The position numbers and the translations under genes were made by a program. Shown piece by piece: positions 42,997 through 51,767 of a stretch of 64,000 nucleotides of DNA; position 1 is the stretch's first letter; every line of letters starts with the position of its first letter. Below the pieces are notes generated by a model. It saw nothing but the letters and a program-made list of their open reading frames with translations, searched no databases and was not told the DNA's origin. This DNA is from Ruminococcus sp. UBA1394 (GTDB taxonomy: Bacteria > Bacillota > Clostridia > Oscillospirales > Ruminococcaceae), in the NCBI GenBank assembly GCA_002305725.1, contig DBQM01000014.1, positions 24,648-88,647 of the forward strand, written 5' to 3'.

Positions 42997-43344
42997 TCAG
43001 ATTCCGCTGTCTGTGCTCCAGCCCATTTTCTTTCCGGCAAGAACGTGGAAATGAAGATGGTGAACACTCTGTCCTGCGTCCTCGCCGCAGTTTGTGATTA
43101 CTCTGTAACCGTCCGCAAAGCCCTCTTTTTTAGCTATCTGCGCTGCAACCTCAAAAATATGTGCCACATACTTTGAGTTTTCGGCATTTATCTCTGACGC
43201 ACCGGAAATATGTTCCTTCGGCACGATAAGGTAGTGAACCGGAGCAATCGGTTCAATATCCTTGAATGCGTAGACCATTTCGTCCTCATATACCTTTGTG
43301 CTCGGTATTTCACCGGCAATTATTTTACAGAATAAGCAATCCAT
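42997..43344 (-). CDS. HIT family protein (HinT-like purine nucleoside phosphoramidase)
   Basis: A complete 115-residue HIT protein: 'DCLFCKIIAGEIPSTKVYEDEMVYAFKDIEPIAPVHYLIVPKEH' at the N-terminus with an FCKI start. The histidine triad is in 'QSVHHLHFHVLAGKKMGW' at residues ~95-112. Such enzymes hydrolyse nucleoside phosphoramidates and adenylylated intermediates, including aminoacyl-AMP, which fits its place directly after alaS. AAGGAGTGTCATAAAA precedes ATG. Confidence 0.95.
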   Translation of the reverse strand: MDCLFCKIIAGEIPSTKVYEDEMVYAFKDIEPIAPVHYLIVPKEHISGASEINAENSKYVAHIFEVAAQIAKKEGFADGYRVITNCGEDAGQSVHHLHFHVLAGKKMGWSTDSGI

Positions 43345-43358
43345 TTTTATGACACTCC

Positions 43359-45998
43359 TTATTTGAGAAATTCAGCTGCAATGCTTTCAAGTGACTGCAA
43401 TGCCTCGTCAATCATGTAGTTCTTTCCGATGCCAGCCATAGCGCTGTCCGGACGTCCGCCGCCCTTACCGCCTGTTACAGCTGCAATTCTCTGAACTATC
43501 TTTCCGGCATGAGCACCCTTTTCAACAGCGTTTTTACCGCATACGCAGTAGAAAGTTCCCTTTTCGTCAGAAACTCCTGCAAATACTGCAATAACGTCCT
43601 CTGTCTGCTCCTTGACTTTATCACCAAGCTGCCTGAGCATATCCGGAGCAGTACCGTTCAGAAGTGCTGAGATAATCTTCACGCCGTTTATTTCCTTTGC
43701 ATTCTCAAACATTCCTGCAAGCTGATTTCCTGCAAGCTGCTGAGTAAGCTTCTGTATCTGCTTGTCCTTCTCTTTCAGTTCCTCTGTAAGAGTGTGGCAG
43801 CGTTCAACAAGCTTTGCCGGATTTGCAATTTTAAGTACAGCTGATGCGTCTGCAAGATTCTTCCTGAATTCGTTCATAAGCTCAAGTACGCCGTTGCCTG
43901 TTACAGCCTCGATACGTCTTACGCCCGATGCAACTGAGTTTTCAGAAACGATCTTGAAAAGACCGATATTTGATGTATTCTTTACATGAGTACCGCCGCA
44001 GAATTCAACAGACTTTCCGCCGATATCAACAACTCTTACGATATCGCCGTACTTCTCGCCGAACAACGCCATTGCGCCCAGCTTTCTTGCCTCGTCAATA
44101 GGCATTTCCTTTGTCACAACGTCAATGCTGTGAAGTATTTCATCGTTAACTATATTTTCAACTTCAAAAAGCTCCTCCGGAGTCAGTGCGCTGAAATGTG
44201 AGAAGTCGAATCTGCATCTTTCGGAGTTTACAAGCTGTCCGGCCTGGTGAACATGGTCGCCGAGAACTTTTCTGAGAGCTGCCTGGAGAAGATGTGCAGC
44301 TGTATGGTTTCTCATAGCTGCCATTCTCTTTTCAACGTCAATTTCCGCAAATACAGTATCATTCTTTGTAACACTTCCCTGCTCAACAGCACCGAAATGC
44401 AGGAAATGTCCGTTTTCAGTCTTGGTAGTGTTGTAAACTGCAAATACAGCACCCTCAGCGCTGAGTACACCTGTATCAGCCGCCTGACCGCCGCTTTCAG
44501 CGTAAAACGGAGTTCTGTCAAGGATTACAACTGCTTCCTGTCCCTCTGAAACAGAGTCAACCGGATTTCCGTCAACGAATATTTCAAGTATCTTTGCATC
44601 ATGCTTGAATCTTGTGTAGCCTGTAAATTCAGTTGCGGGAGCGTCTATCGCAGCTGTGCTGTCCTCGCTCCATGAAGTCTTGACCTTTGAGGCTCTGTCA
44701 CTTCTTGCCTTGCGCTTCTGTTCTTCCATACACTCCATAAAGCGCTTTTCATCAACCTCGATACCCTTTTCAGCGGCTATTTCTTTAGTAAGGTCAAGCG
44801 GGAAACCGTATGTATCGCTGAGCTTGAATGCGTCATCACCGGAAAGAATATTCTTGACTTCACTTGTTGCGATATTATCAATAAACTGGTTCAGCAGTTC
44901 AGTACCCTTATCAATAGTCTTTGCAAAGCTTTCCTCTTCGTGTCTGATGATAGTCTTGATAAGCTCTCTCTTTTCCTCAAGCTCCGGATAAGCTTCCTTG
45001 TTTTCATCAATAACAGTATCACATACTTTATAAAGGAACGGTTCGCTGACACCCAGCATTTTGCCGTGTCTTGCGGCTCTTCTGAGCAGTCTTTTCAGAA
45101 CATATCCCCTGCCCTCATTTGCAGGAGTGATACCGTCGCCTACCATGAAAGTAGTACTTCTTATATGGTCTGTGATAACACGGAGTGAAACGTCCGTTTT
45201 TTCATTTTCCTTATATTTAACACCGGCAATTTCGCTGATTCTGTTCATGATATTCTTTACAGTATCAACTTCAAAAAGATTGTCAACGCCCTGCATTGCA
45301 CAGGCAAGTCTTTCAAGTCCCATACCTGTATCAATATTCTTGGATGCCATTTCTTCGTAGTGACCCTTGCCGTCGCTGTCAAACTGACTGAATACGAGAT
45401 TCCATATTTCGATAATTCTGTCGCAGTCGCTTGCCTGTTCAAAACTTTCAAAAGGACCGTATTCCTCGCCTCTGTCAAAGTGAATCTCAGAGCACGGACC
45501 GCATGGACCTGAGCCGTGTTCCCAGAAGTTATCCTCCTTGCCAAGACGGATAATTCTCTCTTTCGGTACGCCGATCTTGTTCATCCAGATCTGTTCTGCC
45601 TCGTCGTCACTTTCAAAAACAGTTATCCACAGTCTGTCAGCCGGAATCTCAAGGTCTTTTGTAAGAAATTCCCATGCCCATTCAATAGCCTCTGTCTTGA
45701 AATAATCACCGAAAGAAAAGTTTCCCAGCATTTCAAAATATGTACCGTGACGAGCTGTTTTACCAACACGCTCAATATCAGGAGTTCTGATACACTTCTG
45801 ACAGGTCGTCACTCTCTTGTTAGGCGGAACAGCCTGTCCGAGGAAAAATTTCTTCAGGGGCGCCATTCCCGAATTTATCAGCAGAAGACTGTTGTCACCC
45901 TGCGGAACAAGAGATGCGCTTGCCATTCTTGTATGATTCTTTCTTTCAAAAAATGAAAGATACATTTCTCTGAGTTCGTTTACTCCACGCCATTTCAT
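43359..45998 (-). CDS. alaS: Alanyl-tRNA synthetase
   Basis: An 879-residue, full-length AlaRS. The class II catalytic core is at the N-terminus ('NELREMYLSFFERKNHTRMASASLVPQGDNSLLLINSGMAPLKKFFLG'). A tRNA-recognition domain follows, then the editing domain with the zinc motif HxxxH ('HTAAHLLQAALRK' near residue 565) and 'CGGTHVKN' near 668, and finally a C-Ala domain. Expression should respond to uncharged tRNA-Ala through the T-box leader upstream (46036-46269). The gene is the first of a minus-strand group including the HIT protein. Confidence 0.97.
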   Translation of the reverse strand: MKWRGVNELREMYLSFFERKNHTRMASASLVPQGDNSLLLINSGMAPLKKFFLGQAVPPNKRVTTCQKCIRTPDIERVGKTARHGTYFEMLGNFSFGDYFKTEAIEWAWEFLTKDLEIPADRLWITVFESDDEAEQIWMNKIGVPKERIIRLGKEDNFWEHGSGPCGPCSEIHFDRGEEYGPFESFEQASDCDRIIEIWNLVFSQFDSDGKGHYEEMASKNIDTGMGLERLACAMQGVDNLFEVDTVKNIMNRISEIAGVKYKENEKTDVSLRVITDHIRSTTFMVGDGITPANEGRGYVLKRLLRRAARHGKMLGVSEPFLYKVCDTVIDENKEAYPELEEKRELIKTIIRHEEESFAKTIDKGTELLNQFIDNIATSEVKNILSGDDAFKLSDTYGFPLDLTKEIAAEKGIEVDEKRFMECMEEQKRKARSDRASKVKTSWSEDSTAAIDAPATEFTGYTRFKHDAKILEIFVDGNPVDSVSEGQEAVVILDRTPFYAESGGQAADTGVLSAEGAVFAVYNTTKTENGHFLHFGAVEQGSVTKNDTVFAEIDVEKRMAAMRNHTAAHLLQAALRKVLGDHVHQAGQLVNSERCRFDFSHFSALTPEELFEVENIVNDEILHSIDVVTKEMPIDEARKLGAMALFGEKYGDIVRVVDIGGKSVEFCGGTHVKNTSNIGLFKIVSENSVASGVRRIEAVTGNGVLELMNEFRKNLADASAVLKIANPAKLVERCHTLTEELKEKDKQIQKLTQQLAGNQLAGMFENAKEINGVKIISALLNGTAPDMLRQLGDKVKEQTEDVIAVFAGVSDEKGTFYCVCGKNAVEKGAHAGKIVQRIAAVTGGKGGGRPDSAMAGIGKNYMIDEALQSLESIAAEFLK

Positions 45999-46035
45999 AA
46001 ATCAAGTTCTCCATTCAAAATTTATTTGATTCGGG

Positions 46036-46269
46036 AAAGTACTAAAAATGCCCTCGCCGCCAAAATGGGACGAAGGCTCGTGGTACCACCCAAAATTCAA
46101 AAGCAAATCCTGCTTTCCTTTAGTTTTCTTTAACGCAGAAATTACGTCCGCTTTTCAGCAGAAAGCTCAAGGGTAGCACTTGCACTTCAATCGAAAGCTT
46201 TCACCGACCGCTTTCTCTCTGAGGATTGAACAATGCAATTATTCCTGTCACAGCCCAAAACAATATTCC
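46036..46269 (-). promoter_or_regulatory. T-box riboswitch leader of alaS
   Basis: On the minus strand the leader ends with the T-box GGGTGGTACCACG (46091-46079), in which TGGT would pair with the tRNA-Ala ACCA end. A terminator stem follows (GCCTTCGTCCC at 46077 onward with GGCGGCGAGGGC, then ATTTTT to about 46036). Upstream, stem I shows a GGTGAAAGC-type bulge (about 46204-46195) and a candidate specifier GCT (Ala codon, 46177-46175) followed by A. The specifier call rests on position and context. Confidence 0.88.
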
Positions 46270-46275
46270 TTATAT

Positions 46276-46303
46276 ATTATATCAGATGTGAGAAAAATGT
46301 CAA
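46276..46303 (-). promoter_or_regulatory. Promoter of the alaS T-box leader
   Basis: Perfect hexamers on the minus strand: TTGACA (46303-46298), a 16-base spacer, TATAAT (46281-46276). Transcription would begin near 46269, just before the T-box stem I. Confidence 0.85.
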
Positions 46304-46348
46304 TATTTTTTCGGAAATTTTTTAAGGACTATTTAATAATTTGCCTGT

Positions 46349-46354
46349 TATAAT
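46349..46354 (+). promoter_or_regulatory. Candidate -10 element of the FtsX-type ABC operon
   Basis: TATAAT lies 32 bases before the likely start codon at 46386. The -35 region (around 46326-46331, GGACTA) is poor, so this promoter may need an activator, possibly the response regulator encoded downstream. Confidence 0.45.
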
Positions 46355-46385
46355 TAAAACATCAAAAGGAAAGGCGGTCATTGAT

Positions 46386-48734
46386 ATGTATCTGCGAATA
46401 CTGAAAAAAGACCTGAAACGAAAAAAGACTATGAACATAATACTGCTGATTTTCATTACTCTTGCGGCTATGTTCATAGCAAGCAGCGTAAACAACATTC
46501 TTACTGTTACAACTGCGCTGGACGATTACCTGGAAATGGCAGAAACACCCGATTACTGGATAGCAGTTTCGGATCAGTCTGAGGCGGAAAGATTTTATGC
46601 TTTTGCCGATGAAAATAACTATGATTACAAGAACATTGAACTTCTCCTGATTGACCCGAAAAATGTTCAGGTAAGCGGCGAGGAGTTTGACTACAGCAAT
46701 ACAACATACCTGTCAACCTTAAAGAACAGCAAGGTTTTTGACAGTAAGGGAGAAGAAATCACAGAAATAAACGACGGCGAAATTTATGTGTCGGCGAATA
46801 TATTCAATTCTGAAAGCAATGATTTTTACGAGGGTGCAAAAATTGTTATTGACTATGAGGGAACAAAAAAGGAGTTCACATTAAAAGGGTATGTGAAAGA
46901 CGCTCTTTTCGGCTCTGCCATGATTGGCATGACACGTTTTCTTATCAGCGAAAATGATTACAGCTTATTCCCGAATGAAAATTCCGGCATAACTAATTCA
47001 ATTTCTGTATATACCGATGATTCATCATTCCATGACAAATTTGCCGCTCTTGAACTGAACACAATTTTCGATTCGGACGGTTCTGTTCTCGGCACAATGT
47101 ACATTATGGATACGCTTATTGCGGCGATCGTGCTTATAGTAAGTATTTGCCTTATTCTGGTTTCAATGATAATTCTCCACTTTACTATCAATTTCACAAT
47201 GAGCGAGGAATTCCGTGAAATAGGCGTTATGAAAGCTATCGGAATCCCAAACAGAAAAATCCGTGGACTTTACATAGTAAAATACCTTGTGATTTCCATT
47301 GTGGGAACGGTTATCGGTTTCCTGCTGAGCATACCGTTTGGCAATCTGCTCCTTGAAAATGCATCGAAAAACATTATCATTTCCGGTGAAGGAAATCTTC
47401 TGCTCAATCTGATATGCTCATTCGGTGCAGCGGCAATTGTAGTTCTGTTCTGCTATTTCTGTACCAGGAAAATCAAGAAGTTCTCCCCTGTCGACGCTAT
47501 CAGAAACGGCGAAAACGGTGAACGCTACAAGAGAAAAGGCGTACTCCGCCTCAGCAAGACAAAGCTCCCTGCGGTTTTGTTCATGACCATAAACGACATT
47601 TTAAGCGGACTGAAAAAGTATATTTCCATGCTTGTGATTTTCACTCTCGGTGTTCTTCTTGTAATTATACCAGTAAATACAATCAACACTCTCCAGTCGG
47701 ATAAGCTTATAAAATGGTTCAACATGGCAGATTCAGACCTTGTTATTTCTCAGGAAATACTTTTTGCTCCAAACGGACACAACATGGAAACTGTGGAAAA
47801 GAGTCTGAATGATGTAAAAGAATATCTTGCTGAAAATAACATTGGTGCAGACGTTTATCGGGAAATAATTTTCCGTATGACTGTATCATACAACGGCAGG
47901 AAAATGACCTCTCTTGCATTTCAGGGTATCGGCGGAGTAACAATGGATATGTATTCATATATAAAGGGTACTCCTCCGCAGAATAACAGCGAGGTTGCAA
48001 TATCACACTATGTTGCTGATACTATCGGCGCAAAGATAGGCGACGACGTAGAGATAAATACAGGAAACGAAACCAGAACCTACACAGTGACTGCAATCAA
48101 CCAGTCCATGAACAATAATGGCGAAGGTATACGCTTTTACCAGCAGGAAAATCTCGATTACAGCTTTACAACAGGCTGTTTCGGAATACAGATAAAGTTT
48201 GATGATAATCCGAGTGCCAAAGTCTTAAAAGAACGCAAAGCACTTTTAACGAAAGAATACCCCGATACAGAGGTATTTACTGCCGGAGAATATATCGACA
48301 CCATGATAGGCTCTGTTGCAGGTATGCTTGAAGATGTAAAAACTCTCATTCTTGCGGTGATACTGTGCATAAATATTCTTGTTGCAGTACTCATGGTAAA
48401 AAGCTTTATCACAAAGGAAAAAAGCGAAATTGCCATACTCAAGGCTGTGGGATTCAGAAATTCCAGTCTGACATTGTGGCAGACTATGAGGATAGGCATG
48501 ATTCTGCTTATTGCCATTATAATCGGCACGCTTATATCAGAGCCGATGTCACATCTGCTTATCGAACCAGTCTTCCGCATGATGGGTGCATACAGCATTG
48601 AATTTGACATAAAGGCAATTGAGGTTTACCTTATTTATCCGCTTATTGTGCTTTCAGTCACCTCCCTTGCCGCATTTGTTTCGTCACTGGGACTGAGAAA
48701 AATCCAGGCGTCAGAAGTTTCCAATATTGAATAA
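46386..48734 (+). CDS. FtsX-family ABC transporter permease
   Basis: I set the start at ATG 46386 (MYLRILKKDLKRKKTMN); the longer frame starts upstream of the -10 element. The 782-residue protein has an N-terminal membrane helix (residues ~19-40), an extracellular domain of ~180 residues, and a first FtsX domain with three helices (~240-370, 'FTMSEEFREIGVMKAIGIPNRKIRGLYIVKYLVISIVGTVIGFLLS'). A fifth helix, a second extracellular domain and a second FtsX domain follow (~660-775, 'EKSEIAILKAVGFRNSSLTLWQTMRIGMILL'). Such permeases often extrude or sense antimicrobial peptides or lipoproteins. The ATPase gene follows with an eight-base frame overlap region and its own ribosome site. Confidence 0.88.
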   Translation: MYLRILKKDLKRKKTMNIILLIFITLAAMFIASSVNNILTVTTALDDYLEMAETPDYWIAVSDQSEAERFYAFADENNYDYKNIELLLIDPKNVQVSGEEFDYSNTTYLSTLKNSKVFDSKGEEITEINDGEIYVSANIFNSESNDFYEGAKIVIDYEGTKKEFTLKGYVKDALFGSAMIGMTRFLISENDYSLFPNENSGITNSISVYTDDSSFHDKFAALELNTIFDSDGSVLGTMYIMDTLIAAIVLIVSICLILVSMIILHFTINFTMSEEFREIGVMKAIGIPNRKIRGLYIVKYLVISIVGTVIGFLLSIPFGNLLLENASKNIIISGEGNLLLNLICSFGAAAIVVLFCYFCTRKIKKFSPVDAIRNGENGERYKRKGVLRLSKTKLPAVLFMTINDILSGLKKYISMLVIFTLGVLLVIIPVNTINTLQSDKLIKWFNMADSDLVISQEILFAPNGHNMETVEKSLNDVKEYLAENNIGADVYREIIFRMTVSYNGRKMTSLAFQGIGGVTMDMYSYIKGTPPQNNSEVAISHYVADTIGAKIGDDVEINTGNETRTYTVTAINQSMNNNGEGIRFYQQENLDYSFTTGCFGIQIKFDDNPSAKVLKERKALLTKEYPDTEVFTAGEYIDTMIGSVAGMLEDVKTLILAVILCINILVAVLMVKSFITKEKSEIAILKAVGFRNSSLTLWQTMRIGMILLIAIIIGTLISEPMSHLLIEPVFRMMGAYSIEFDIKAIEVYLIYPLIVLSVTSLAAFVSSLGLRKIQASEVSNIE

Positions 48735-48750
48735 GAACAGGAGAAAAACT

Positions 48751-49518
48751 ATGAAAACTATATTAAACGTAAAGAATCTCTGCAAGACATACATTTTAAA
48801 CAAGCGTCAGAACAATGTTCTGAAAAACGTGAATTTCACCGTTTCGGAGGGTGAAATGGTTGCAGTAATGGGACCGTCTGGTTCCGGCAAATCAACCCTT
48901 TTGTATGCCGTTTCCGGAATGGACTCCATAACTGCCGGAGAGGTTGAATTCTGCGGAAGTGACATTTCAAAACTCAGCCAGAAACAGCTTGCAGACCTGC
49001 GCCTTAACGAGATGGGATTTATTTTCCAGCAGATGTACATGATGAAAAATCTCACGGTGCTGGACAACATCATTCTCCCCGCCTGCCAGTCCGATAAGAT
49101 AAAAGAGAGCAGAAAGGAAACTGTGGGCAGAGGTCAGGACTTAATGAGAAAGCTGGGCATTATTGAAATTGCCGACAACGGTATAAACGAGGTTTCCGGC
49201 GGACAGCTCCAGCGTGCATGCATCTGCCGCAGCATGATAAACAAGCCGAAGATGATTTTTGCCGACGAGCCTACCGGCGCTCTCAACCGCACTTCCTCCG
49301 AGGAAGTTATGGACGAACTTGCCAAAATCAATGGTGAGGGAACAACAGTCATGCTTGTAACCCACGATGTAAAGGTTGCGGCAAAATGCACAAGAGTGCT
49401 TTATATAGTTGACGGAAACATAAAAGGAGAATATAATTTAGAAAGGTACACTTCACCATCTCAGCTGAGAGAACGTGAAAGGTCGCTTAGCAACTGGCTT
49501 ATGGAAATGGGCTGGTAA
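48751..49518 (+). CDS. ABC transporter ATP-binding protein (LolD/MacB/BceA type)
   Basis: Start at ATG 48751 (MKTILNVKNLCKTYILN), preceded by ACAGGAGAAAAACT. The 255-residue ATPase has Walker A 'GPSGSGKSTLLYAVSGM', Q-loop 'FIFQQMYMMKNLTVLDNI', signature 'VSGGQLQRACICRS', Walker B 'KMIFADEPTGALN' and H-loop 'VMLVTHDVKVAAKC'. This is the family that powers FtsX-type permeases. A C-terminal ~30-residue extension ('SQLRERERSLSNWLMEMGW') follows the core. Confidence 0.94.
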   Translation: MKTILNVKNLCKTYILNKRQNNVLKNVNFTVSEGEMVAVMGPSGSGKSTLLYAVSGMDSITAGEVEFCGSDISKLSQKQLADLRLNEMGFIFQQMYMMKNLTVLDNIILPACQSDKIKESRKETVGRGQDLMRKLGIIEIADNGINEVSGGQLQRACICRSMINKPKMIFADEPTGALNRTSSEEVMDELAKINGEGTTVMLVTHDVKVAAKCTRVLYIVDGNIKGEYNLERYTSPSQLRERERSLSNWLMEMGW

Positions 49519-49519
49519 T

Positions 49520-49697
49520 TAAGGAATCACTGATTAAATCACGCCTGTCGGCTTGGCACACATCTTGCTTGCATATTTTTCGTCATATCACACATAAATT
49601 TCTTGACATACGCCAGTATGCCTGCGAAATTTCTATGCAATCTGCCGAAAAATCTGACTGCGCAATCTGTGCACCATATTTAATCAGTGCTTCCTTA
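49520..49697. mobile_element. 178-bp palindromic MITE-like element
   Basis: The gap between the ABC ATPase and response regulator genes begins and ends with 20-bp inverted repeats that differ at one position: left TAAGGAATCACTGATTAAAT (49520-49539), right the complement of TAAGGAAGCACTGATTAAAT (49678-49697). The interior is also roughly self-complementary, e.g. around GCACA-CATCTTGC against GCACAGATTGCGC, ATTTTTCG in both halves, and CATAC...GTATG at the centre. So the whole unit can fold into one long hairpin. It encodes no protein. This matches a miniature inverted-repeat element. Other copies would be outside the window. Confidence 0.75.
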
Positions 49698-49720
49698 AAT
49701 CAGCTATTGAAAGGACAACT

Positions 49721-50380
49721 ATGACAGATATTCTTATTGTTGAAGACAACAAAGAGCTTGCAGACCTGCTGTGTGATTTTCTTCGTGCGGAAAATTACAC
49801 AGTCAGCATTGCACAAAGCGGCGAAAAGGCTTTGCAGCTTTATGAAAAGTACGGTGCAAGACTTGTGATACTGGATATTATGCTGCCGGGAATTAACGGT
49901 TTCAGCGTATGTACAAAAATCCGTGAGCAGAGCAATACACCAATTATAATAGTAAGTGCCAAAACCGAAAAGGAAGACAAGCTCAACGGTCTGTTTTTAG
50001 GTGCAGACGATTATATTGAAAAGCCCTACGACATTGATATAATGCTGGCAAAAATAAGCGGTATTTTCAGGCGAAGATATGCATTTGACGAAATAATTGA
50101 CGGTAATATCCGCATTGACAAAGTCGGAAAAACAGTCTACATAAACGACGCCCCTACTGACACGACCGCAAAGGAGCTTGAACTGCTTTTGCTGCTTATC
50201 GAAAACAAGGGCAGAGTTTTAAACAAGGAATATATTTTCAGCAGAATATGGGCGGACAGCATTTCTGAGCCTCAGACTCTTACGGTACACATAAAATGGC
50301 TGCGGCAGAAAATCGAGGATGACCCTAAAAATCCAAAGCGCATTCAGACAGTATGGGGTGTGGGGTATAAATTCGTATGA
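49721..50380 (+). CDS. OmpR/PhoB-type response regulator
   Basis: The 219-residue protein has a receiver domain with the phosphorylatable aspartate in 'LVILDIMLPGINGFSV' (near residue 52), the acidic pair 'VEDNKELADLL' and the lysine in 'DDYIEKPYDIDIMLAKI'. A winged-helix output domain follows: 'LELLLLLIENKGRVLNKEYIFSRIWADSISEPQTLTVHIKWLRQKIEDDPKNPKRIQTVWGVGYKFV'. GAAAGGACAACT precedes ATG. Its partner kinase overlaps by four bases. The neighbouring ABC genes are the likely targets. Confidence 0.95.
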   Translation: MTDILIVEDNKELADLLCDFLRAENYTVSIAQSGEKALQLYEKYGARLVILDIMLPGINGFSVCTKIREQSNTPIIIVSAKTEKEDKLNGLFLGADDYIEKPYDIDIMLAKISGIFRRRYAFDEIIDGNIRIDKVGKTVYINDAPTDTTAKELELLLLLIENKGRVLNKEYIFSRIWADSISEPQTLTVHIKWLRQKIEDDPKNPKRIQTVWGVGYKFV

Positions 50381-51615
50381 AAAGCTTTAACAGGATATTT
50401 GCCGCAGTAATTCTTGGGATAGTACTTATTTTTACTCTTTCAAATATTTATCTGCAAAGCAACGGCGACTCCTCCGGCAGACCTTACCGTGTGGAAATAA
50501 ACAGAATAGCAGAGGAAATCCGTCAAAACGGTTATGAAAATACTGACCTTTACGGTTATAAATATGTGACGGATATTCAGCGCTCTGACGGTTCGGACAG
50601 CTTTTTTGACGGCGGAAGCAGCGATTACGCAGTAAGGGAAATCAACGGGGAAATTTACCGGTTTGACTATGTTATTGACCCGTCAAAATCAGATTCAGCT
50701 ATAATTATCAGAGTGAATATCATTCTTGCAGTTATGTCGGCTTTGATTTTAGCGGTGATGATTTTTATCAAGCTGAAAATACTCAGACCTTTTGAATCAT
50801 TCCGTGATATCCCCTATGAGCTTTCAAAGGGGAATCTTACCGCTCCGGTCAAGGAAAGCAAAAACCGCTTTTTCGGAAAATTTCTCTGGGGAGTAGACCT
50901 GCTCAGAGAAAATATGGAAGAGCAGAAAAAGCGTGAACTTGACCTGCAGCGTGACAAAAAAACGCTTATTCTCTCCGTCTCACACGACATAAAAACTCCC
51001 CTTTCTGCCATAAAGCTTTATTCAAAAGCACTCTCAAAGGGCTTGTACAAGGACAAGGAAAAGCAGCTTGAAATCGCAGAGAGCATAAATGAAAAGGCTG
51101 ACGAGATAGAAGAATTTCTTTCAGAGATAATTTCAGCTTCAAGGGACGATTTTCTTAATCTTGAAGTAAACTGCGGTGAGTTTTATCTTTCTGAGCTTGT
51201 AAGCAAAATTTCAGTTTACTACAAAGAAAAGCTTTCACTTGTACATACTGATTTTTCCGTTGGTCACTACTATGACTGCATTTTAAAAGGCGATTTTGAC
51301 CGCAGTATTGAGGTATTGCAGAACGTAATCGAAAACGCAGTAAAGTACGGCGACGGACACAAAATAGAAATTTCATTTTCGGAAGAAGACGGGTGTCAGC
51401 TGATAACAGTCAGAAACAGCGGCAGTACCCTGCCGGAAACAGAACTGCCGCATATTTTCGACAGTTTCTGGAGAGGTTCAAACGCTGAAAAGTCACAGGG
51501 CAGCGGACTGGGTCTTTACATCTGCCGTCAGCTTATGAGGAAGATGAACGGTGAAATTTTTGCTGAAATTCAGAATGAATATATGACTGTTTCGACAGTA
51601 TTTTTAAAAGCATAG
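50377..51615 (+). CDS. Sensor histidine kinase
   Basis: A 412-residue kinase with two membrane helices (residues ~6-23 and ~112-133) enclosing a short ~85-residue extracellular domain. A linker with possible HAMP follows, then the H-box 'LILSVSHDIKTPLSAIKLYSKAL', N-box 'NVIENAVKYGDG' and G-boxes 'IFDSFWRGSNAEKSQGSGLGLYICRQLM'. The ATGA overlap with the response regulator indicates coupled translation. The small sensing loop resembles kinases that work with ABC transporters in antimicrobial peptide resistance. Confidence 0.93.
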   Translation: MKSFNRIFAAVILGIVLIFTLSNIYLQSNGDSSGRPYRVEINRIAEEIRQNGYENTDLYGYKYVTDIQRSDGSDSFFDGGSSDYAVREINGEIYRFDYVIDPSKSDSAIIIRVNIILAVMSALILAVMIFIKLKILRPFESFRDIPYELSKGNLTAPVKESKNRFFGKFLWGVDLLRENMEEQKKRELDLQRDKKTLILSVSHDIKTPLSAIKLYSKALSKGLYKDKEKQLEIAESINEKADEIEEFLSEIISASRDDFLNLEVNCGEFYLSELVSKISVYYKEKLSLVHTDFSVGHYYDCILKGDFDRSIEVLQNVIENAVKYGDGHKIEISFSEEDGCQLITVRNSGSTLPETELPHIFDSFWRGSNAEKSQGSGLGLYICRQLMRKMNGEIFAEIQNEYMTVSTVFLKA

Positions 51616-51619
51616 CATT

Positions 51620-51664
51620 AACAGGCGATATCTGCACTTTTGTGCAATATCACCTGTTTTTTTC
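51620..51664 (+). terminator. Terminator after the two-component operon
   Basis: An imperfect stem AACAGGCGATATCTGCAC paired with GTGCAATATCACCTGTT around TTTT (about 51620-51657) is followed by TTTTTTTC. It separates the kinase gene from the cas operon promoter 40 bases further on. Confidence 0.85.
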
Positions 51665-51703
51665 TTGATTTTAATACAAAACAGACATTTTTATGCAAAG
51701 TTA

Positions 51704-51732
51704 TTGACATATTATGGTGATAGTTGTATAAT
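51704..51732 (+). promoter_or_regulatory. Sigma-A-type promoter of the cas operon
   Basis: Perfect TTGACA (51704-51709), 17-base spacer, perfect TATAAT (51727-51732). It lies 36 bases before the cas6 ATG. A consensus promoter suggests constitutive expression of the interference genes unless an operator exists that I did not see. Confidence 0.88.
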
Positions 51733-51767
51733 TTAAGCATAATTTACATAAAATTGGCGGTGAAAAA

